From Morella rubra (lineage: Eukaryota > Streptophyta > Magnoliopsida > Fagales > Myricaceae): a stretch of 64,000 bases of DNA. This document shows positions 57,651-64,000 of this stretch, piece after piece. The position numbers were made by a program, and so were the translations under genes. How positions within the stretch are numbered: the stretch's first letter is position 1; every line of letters begins with the position of its first letter. Location of the stretch: contig RXIC02000493.1 of assembly GCA_003952965.2 (NCBI GenBank), positions 62,001 to 126,000 on the forward strand, read 5' to 3'. Below the pieces are notes generated by a model. That model did not search any database. It had not been told where the DNA came from and was given only the letters and a program-made list of their open reading frames with translations.

Positions 57651-58869
57651 GTGGTTGACAATAAATGGATTGTTTTAGGATGGCTCTCCCTATCTTTTGC
57701 ACTTGAAAAATCAAATTGAACTTATAGATATTGCATTAGTGATGATCAAAATATTGGAAGTAATATGATTCAAAAATTAACAATTTTATAGATAAAATAA
57801 AAGACGTCATATATTCAACCAATCCATTAATATATACATCAAGTCACCATCAAAATATTATTACAATTTGTCTCATTTGTCACATCAAAAAGACAATTAA
57901 TGTAGGCAAAGGAAGGGAAAAAATACGACAATAAAATGGCAAATAACCATTTTTTCCAATTTACCAACAAGGACTCAAATCTGAAATTTTTCTTCTTCAT
58001 TATTGTAGGGCTAAAACGGTAAATGACTGCCCAGCACCATTAGTCATTTGTCTATGTGGCAGTCGAGGGCTAACATTTGACAGCCCTCAACGGAAGGAAC
58101 ACGTGGGGAAGAAATTACTATCCTTCCCATTAATTGGGGACCTGGGTTTCAATCAAGGGTGTGGATGGAAATTCGGTCCCCAACCATCCCAGCTCCCTTC
58201 ATCACCCATTCCTTTACTCCTCTCTTTCCCATAAAAAGTGGTTAGTTTTTCGAGAAAAAAAATAGGAAGGTTCACACTCTTACAAACATTTTCGATTAAG
58301 ACATTTTTTTTAGGGTTAATTCTTGATAAAGTGATTGTGTTATTCACTTTTAATAAATCAATCTCTAGGGTATAACTTTGAATAGGTTGGTACTTGTGGT
58401 TTATTTTTTAGACATATAGGTCCTTTCATCTACCAAATTTTTGCTCACTAATGGGAACAAAGTCCAGGATAGGTTATCAATAGAAAAGTATAATTAGTTT
58501 TCTCTCCTTTCCTCCTCACCCCTTATTTCTAAAACTCAATTTTCTTTTTACAACTTTTTCACCAACTCAAATCATTGGTCTAAAAGTCTACAACTCATCT
58601 ATAACAATATTTTATACTATTTTCTCACAAAACCCAATAAAACTCTAATCTCCTCAATGTTCATGATATTCCCTAAATTTTTTAGATTTTTCAAGTTTGC
58701 AAACACGACCTAGAAATTATTCAAAATGTTTGGGAATTTGAAGTCGGTATCTCCATCGAGGACCTTAAAGACAACAAATTTCAATTCCATTCAAATACAA
58801 ACATGACAAAGGCACCCCAACCATGTGTATATGTGCCAAAAAAAAAACTATAGTCCCTTCATAAGCTTC
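57651..58869. other. Unclassified AT-rich spacer
   Basis: Probably the end of the Copia interior followed by other repeats. The phrase ATTAGTCATTTGTCTATGTGGCAGTCGAGGG (58039-58069) and 'CCCTCAACGG' resemble the 'Mutator-end' style sequences elsewhere in the window, but no paired terminus was found. No gene was seen. Confidence 0.35.
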
Positions 58870-61800
58870 CACTACAAGAAATATGCACAACAACGATGTA
58901 TATAAATATGTGGTTCCCTCTTCCCGTTAATAAAGAATGAGTATACTCCACCGTTAAGGCATTGTCGTCAACATTGAAGCATCTGACCTCTACCACAAAT
59001 CAACGTCAAGTTCAGCCGTCGAGGATTCTCTGAATTCTCAATTATTGTGGCGCTCGAGTATTTTTGCAACAAATTTACACAGTACAGTTCTGGGATGGGT
59101 GGTTGCGAAACATTGGTTGCCTAGGGTTGATGTAGCTAGAGTCTAGATCTATCAAGATAGGTTCTAGGATCGATGCTACTAGTTCTCGCTGATTGGTTTC
59201 TCATAAAAAAATTCTAGCCATGCAATATTTACGTTGGTGAAGAACCATTCCTCAAATATACATTGTCTTACGGTTTGTCAATAAAGCCTGTATATGAAAA
59301 TCAGGGAAAGCCGCAACATGGTTTGGATGTAAGATTGTCGTACTTTTATGAACTATGTTTTCCATCAATACTTTGACTTCCCTACAGGGAGAGTCTCACT
59401 GGTTATGTTCCCCTTCTTTCCCTAAAAAAAATTACACATTGCTAGCTTGGGTGTTTTAGCAACCATAGATCATTTGGCAACAATGTTCATCTAGATTGTC
59501 ATTGATAGGTACCTACAACGACCTTCGTATGTGGTTGGTTATTATTTGAGAATTTGTAGGTGAGTATATTTATTCATTTTCTTTTAAATGCTTTGCATAC
59601 GGTAAACATTATAGGTAGGCAATGCGATAGCTTGCTAGAAAATATTTATGGTAATTAATTGATTACATGTGACTATTTTAAATGATACCTTTTGAGTATA
59701 GCACCATTATGAGTGTTAATCGGTGTGTGAGTGCAACTAGCATACGTAGAGCACAAAATCAAATATGTCCATTGCTCCATTGATATCAAAAAGTGTTATT
59801 TCTAAAAGTTACATGTTCATTTGCAGTAACTCATTTCACAGCAGTCACTATGCATGTAAAAGTCCCCTTTTCTGTTTTCATATTTGTGCTTATGATATCT
59901 CTAAACCAAATTAATGAGAATAATGATTGTGCATGAATATTATATTTGGCAAAATTGATTATTGTCCCAAGTAATCGTTGGAAAGATACTAAGTCTGTAC
60001 TACCGTGATTTGACAATAGATATAACTTTCATTTTTATAGTCAAAATGTGCAAATAATCTCCAATAAATATAAGGCATCAGATAGAAAGATTTAAGTAGC
60101 TTATTATTGTGTGTTAGCAAACTTATACAAGTTACTCTTCTTCTCATTTAAACTTACAGTAGAGTTATTCCTGCGAAAGTATTGGTGAGAAGGAGTACAA
60201 CATGGATAAGTGTTGGATCAATGCAACAAACAGATTTAAGAGTTCTCAATTTGCAGAAGATCTTGAGCAATTTCTTTGTTTGGCATGAGAACATGTTAAC
60301 AAGGTGAATAGGATAAGGTATTCATCCTAGAAATGTGAAAATCAATACTACAAGTGTTAGTGTGATAAAAAATCATATATGGCTAAGTGGATTTAATCAC
60401 TCATACATGGATTGGATATTATATGAGAAAAAAAATTGGTTGGTCTAGAGGTGCACGATTACGACGATGCCTTAGATAATGCATGTTGATCAAATGGAGC
60501 CACTACTAATGATGGTTTTATGGGGCTTTTGCCGAGTCCAATGTCGATTTAACTTCCACAAGTTTCACTAATGGCCAACTTAATAGTGATCGCACCAATT
60601 TTCTGAGTTTGTAAGAAGATGCTCAACGACTGCTCCATCAGATACGTACGAAGTTCTCTAAGGTGTCTTTTATCATTAAGTTGCTGCATGTCAAGACCAT
60701 CAACATTTTTGAGTATCAAGGCTTTCAATATGACACTTAATTTGTTAAATGTGTCATTTAAAGAGGTAAGAGTCAAGTTACTGAATTCACACTACAAGAA
60801 AAAACAACTACGATGAGGATTAGGTTTTAGCTATGACAAGATTCGTACTTATAAGAATAATTGTATTCTTTTTAGAAAAAGCATGCTAACGGATGAGATT
60901 GTTCAATTTGTTGGGAGAATGGATGGATGTTTGACTCAAAAAGTAAGAAATAGATCTCATGTAAGGTTTTGCATACTATTCATTGAAACCATGACTTCAG
61001 AGGCTATTTATGATGAAGCAGACAGCCATGGAAATGAGATGGCACAACGAAGGTTGATCATCTGATCCAAAGATGTCAAGGCATTCAGTTGAATCTCAAG
61101 TCTAGAAGGAGATTGATAAAGATCATGACTGGTTCGCATGAGAGTCAAGTAATGTACACTTAGGGCTTGCAAGTAATGGTTTCAACTCTTTTTTCAGTAT
61201 GTGTAGAACCTACAACTTTTGGCCATTAGTAATGATCTCTTATAACCTTCTCCTATAGACGTGTATGAAAGATCTATACCTTACGATTACCTTACTTATT
61301 CTCGAGCCTAAAGCACCTAAGAATGTATGGATGTGTACCTTCGTTTGTTGGTTGATGAGTTGAACAAATTATTATAGAGAGACAATGTCGATACATATGA
61401 CGCACATTCGACACAAACATTTTGATTACAAGTAGAATTGTTGTAGATTGTCAACAATTTTTTTGCGTATGGAAACCTTTCTAGGTGGAGTACGAAAGGT
61501 AAAATGTCTTGTCCAACCTACAATATTGATCCCAATTCTATGTGGTTAAAACATAATAGAAATGAGTGGTTGAAGGGCATAAAATTTTTCAAAGAGTTTG
61601 TTACCAACATCTCTTGTTATGTGAACGTGGCAGAGTGTAAGATTTCTGAGATGAAAAGCTATGATTGCCATTTATTTCTACAGCAAGTGCTCCCTATCGG
61701 CCTTCGTGGGTATTTACAAAAAGACATTAGTCAATATTTTTTAGAACTTTGCTCAAGGACTTCGAATGTCAATGATGTTTCCGACTTAAAAAGGAGATCA

Positions 61801-62833
61801 TTTAAAACCACTGCAGATTAGAAATGATATTTCCACCATCCTTTGAGATGATGGTAGACCTGGTGGTTCACTTACCAAGTGAAGTACTACTTTGTGAGCC
61901 AATTTAGTTTAAGCAGAATGTATTCGATGGAAATAACTTTGGGAAGATTAAAGCGATATGTTCGCAACAGGTCTCGTCCAAAAGGTTCTATGGTGGAGGG
62001 ATATATAGACACTAAGTGGTTGGATTCCTGTTCTGTATAATTTTAAGGAATTGAGACAAAGTTAAATCGTACATAAAGGAATATGGATGTCGTTAAAGAG
62101 CATATTATTGTAGATATCTTTGTCTTTTCAACAAACATTCATTCGCTAGGTGCCTATACTACACCATGTCGATTGACCCATCAACTATTTACAAAGGCTC
62201 AGTGGTACGTACTAAATAATTGCACGGAGATTGGCTCTTACTTGAGGTACGTTAGTATTTTATCATTTATATTTTTTTTCATCATCTTTATCTTGTGAAA
62301 CTGGTTTCTCATTGCCAAGTACTTAACTATATACCTATTTTTCACACTTTTAATTAGGGAACATTGCAAGATTTTTAGTAGAGAATCTCCTCTCAATGTT
62401 GACAGCAAGCACGAAGTGACTTTCACTTTGTGGTTCAAAGATAGGGTAAGTAATGTCTTTTTAGTGAACATATTATTCTTTTAAATATCTAACACGTTGA
62501 TGTTCATATCAATTAAAAAGTCGCATGCTCATTCTGAAATCGATACATCTGAAAAATTGTACTTGTTGGCATGTAGTGTGGACCCTTATGCCTATTCACA
62601 TAAAGGTGTGTTACATACATGACCGCATGCAAAACAACAGAGTGGTTGTTGAGGGTTGGCATTATTCAAAATCAACGGACTTCTACATATGGGGTAATAA
62701 GATGTATTTATTTTGGTGTAAGTGGCAGGATATTGCCAATAAAAAGAGAGTGATACACGTTGACAAGCACTTTACAAGTGTAAATGTACATGATATATTT
62801 TATAATGCATACTTAAATAAAATTCATAAATAG
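58870..62833 (+). mobile_element. CACTA (En/Spm) transposon, 5' end and transposase relic
   Basis: The left terminus CACTACAAGAAATATGCACA starts at 58870. About 1.3 kb of non-coding subterminal DNA precedes a plus-strand TNP2-type transposase relic. No right terminus (TTTCTTGTAGTG) occurs before the window end, and an LTR-like sequence begins shortly after 62833, so the 3' side is truncated or lies outside. A second CACTACAAGAAAAAAC occurs at 60790 within the coding region. Confidence 0.75.
60202..62833 (+). pseudogene. TNP2-like CACTA transposase relic with DUF4216-like end
   Basis: ATG at 60202 opens MDKCWINATNRFKSSQFAED, the transposase-associated domain. Then FSKVSFIIKLLHVKTINIF (60650-60710) and, after an unmatched stretch at about 60790-61090, ESSNVHLGLASNGFNSF and WPLVMISYNLLL (61140-61250); ILEPKAPKNVW; LVDELNKLL..DNVDTYDAHSTQ; NNFFAYGNLSRWSTKGKMSC; MKSYDCHLFLQQVLPIGLRG (61650-61700); LGRLKRYVRNRSRPKGSMVE (61938-62000); and AQWYVLNNCTEIGSYLR. 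After an intron of about 110 bp come EHCKIFSRESPLNVDSK, FTLWFKDRV, and at 62640-62800 NRVVVEGWHYSKSTDFYIW, KMYLFWCKWQDI and DKHFTSVNV (DUF4216-like). The usual GLASDGFNPF motif has Asn for Asp. Many stops: inactive. Confidence 0.88.
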
Positions 62834-62839
62834 TAATAT

Positions 62840-63892
62840 AAAACAAAATATTTTCGCAGATATCTTCTGCAGGCACAAGTACCACCCAATCACATTTATC
62901 CGTTCGCAGCATTTATACCGTTCACAAACCTCATTAATTTTTTCCGCATGCAAAATAATAGCTCCTAAGATTTAATGCACTCCAACGGCCACAAAAAGTT
63001 GTTTGTCTATAAAAGAAGGCAAAGAGAGTTTTCTAAACAAGACTTGCACACTTGATTTAAAATCTCTCTCGAAGTTAAGTTCATTCTCTCTCACCTTGAA
63101 GATCATCTTTCTTGGGTTTGTGTGAGCTCTTAAAAAATTCTTTTCCACAACCAGTGTACTTCATTGGCATATCTGGCTATTGTAAGTCATCTATTATTAG
63201 CATTAAATCTCAATTCATTGTAAGGGTTCTCAAGTACCATAAATCTTAAGGTTTGTGAGTGTTGGAAAAAATAATTGTAACTAACTGTGAGGTTAGGGAA
63301 AACCTTGGTAAGGATAGTCCTGGCTTAGAATGTGAGTATTACTTCTACTAAAAGCACTTAGGTTGTGAGTGTTGCTTTTGTTAAAAGCACTTAGATTGTG
63401 AATGTAAATCCCGCAAAAACACTTAAAGTAATTGAGTCCGAAAAAGAATTTGTAAAGTTCTCTTGCAACAAAAAGCTAGAGTATACTATTTTTGAATAGT
63501 GGAAAACCCAAAAAAGAATCTTTGGTAGTTGATATAGACTTGGGTTTAAGCCTAACCACCAAAAAATTTCAGTGTTGCATCCCTTGATCTTACTCTCTAT
63601 TTACTTGAGAAATTTATTTTTGCTAAGGTTGCTTTTATAATTGATACTCTCTTTTTATCTTGAGAGAGATCAACACTTTTATCTTTGGTTCATCTCTCTT
63701 TATTTTAATCAACTCATTTCTTATTTGATTAAAAATGAGCTAAATCTTTTTGTTTGCTCTCATTCTTTGTAAAACTTTGTGCTTTTTATAACCTATTTAT
63801 TCTCTTATAAAACACTGTTATACTGAGTTTTATTGTGCTATATTCGTCAAAAAAATTTTAAAGACTCAATTTACCCATTTTCTTGGGTTGTC
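62840..63892 (+). mobile_element. Copia-type LTR (SIRE-like), plus orientation
   Basis: Contains a TATA-type TGTCTATAAAAGAAGGCAA (63004-63022). After it come phrases typical of the transcribed part of large Copia LTRs: repeated 'AAAAGCACTTAG(G/A)TTGTGA', 'TAGACTTGGGTTTAAGCCTAACCACC' and 'GTGTTGCATCCCTTGATCTTACTC'. It ends near ACTCAATTTACCCATTTTCTTGGGTTG, like the LTR end at 56385. The left limit is not fixed, and no gag-pol follows within the window. Confidence 0.5.
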
Positions 63893-64000
63893 TACACGGA
63901 CTCACACCTTAATTTCCAAATCACATAGCGTGCCATGTAGGACTGATTCATTAATTATAATTTCACCTTAAATTCTCTACACAGGTTGGACTAACTTTGT

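Noticed and set aside
56385..63892. LTR-like sequences at 56.4-57.6 kb and 62.8-63.9 kb as the two LTRs of one element
   Set aside because: They are in opposite orientations and resemble each other clearly only at the end, so they are separate insertions.

Overview
The window is nuclear DNA from a flowering plant, probably a eudicot. It is AT-rich and low in gene density. It holds two intact intronless genes for a plastid carotenoid cleavage dioxygenase of the CCD4 class, and everything else recognisable is transposon debris. No ribosomal, transfer RNA, organellar or bacterial features were seen. The species cannot be named from the sequence alone.

Layout. CCD4 copy 1 lies at 190-2031 and CCD4 copy 2 at 44500-46341, both on the minus strand. 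Both encode 613 residues that align without a gap. By direct count 74 residues differ (about 88% identity), and 33 of those fall in the first 100 residues (transit peptide). Homology extends into both flanks: the proximal promoters match up to a shared TATA box and a little beyond (to about 2302 and 46623), and the 3' flanks match as far as the left edge of the window. A separate non-coding block is present twice in direct orientation around copy 2, at about 39400-44040 and 47660-49825. The simplest reading is a tandem duplication of CCD4 plus its upstream DNA, after which about 36 kb of transposons accumulated between copy 1 and its upstream block.

Transposon block, 4.7-39 kb. In order: an LTR-like fragment (about 4.7-5.85 kb); CACTA-type debris (to 6.7 kb); an LTR-like repeat (7.1 kb) with a similar copy at 19.5 kb; a Mutator-like element (MULE-1, from 7475) whose transposase is split by a hAT element (10485-14048, 8-bp target duplication with one mismatch); a pair of roughly 920-bp direct repeats (16.8-18.66 kb); a CACTA-related segment (about 19.96-23.83 kb) with a minus-strand En/Spm-type accessory ORF and a direct-plus-inverted repeat; a second MULE transposase relic (25000-27560); and a third (29250-30557 and 36801-38490). 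That third relic is interrupted by a complete 6.23-kb MULE (30558-36791) with terminal inverted repeats of about 220 bp and a perfect 9-bp target duplication.

Right side, 50-64 kb. There is a degenerate minus-strand hAT transposase with a BED-type finger, unclassified sequence with an LTR-like promoter near 55.4 kb, a minus-strand Copia reverse-transcriptase scrap beside a Copia-type LTR with its polypurine tract, a decayed CACTA transposase (58870 to at least 62833), and a further Copia-type LTR reaching towards the window end.

Only the two CCD4 genes look functional. Their expected role is oxidative cleavage of carotenoids in plastids, which lowers carotenoid colour and releases apocarotenoid volatiles. 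Every transposase carries stops or frameshifts. I saw no clearly new biological system. The strongest observations are the nested insertions, which can be read to the base, the divergent CCD4 pair with Arg-to-Cys changes in copy 1, and the duplicated CCD4 upstream block.
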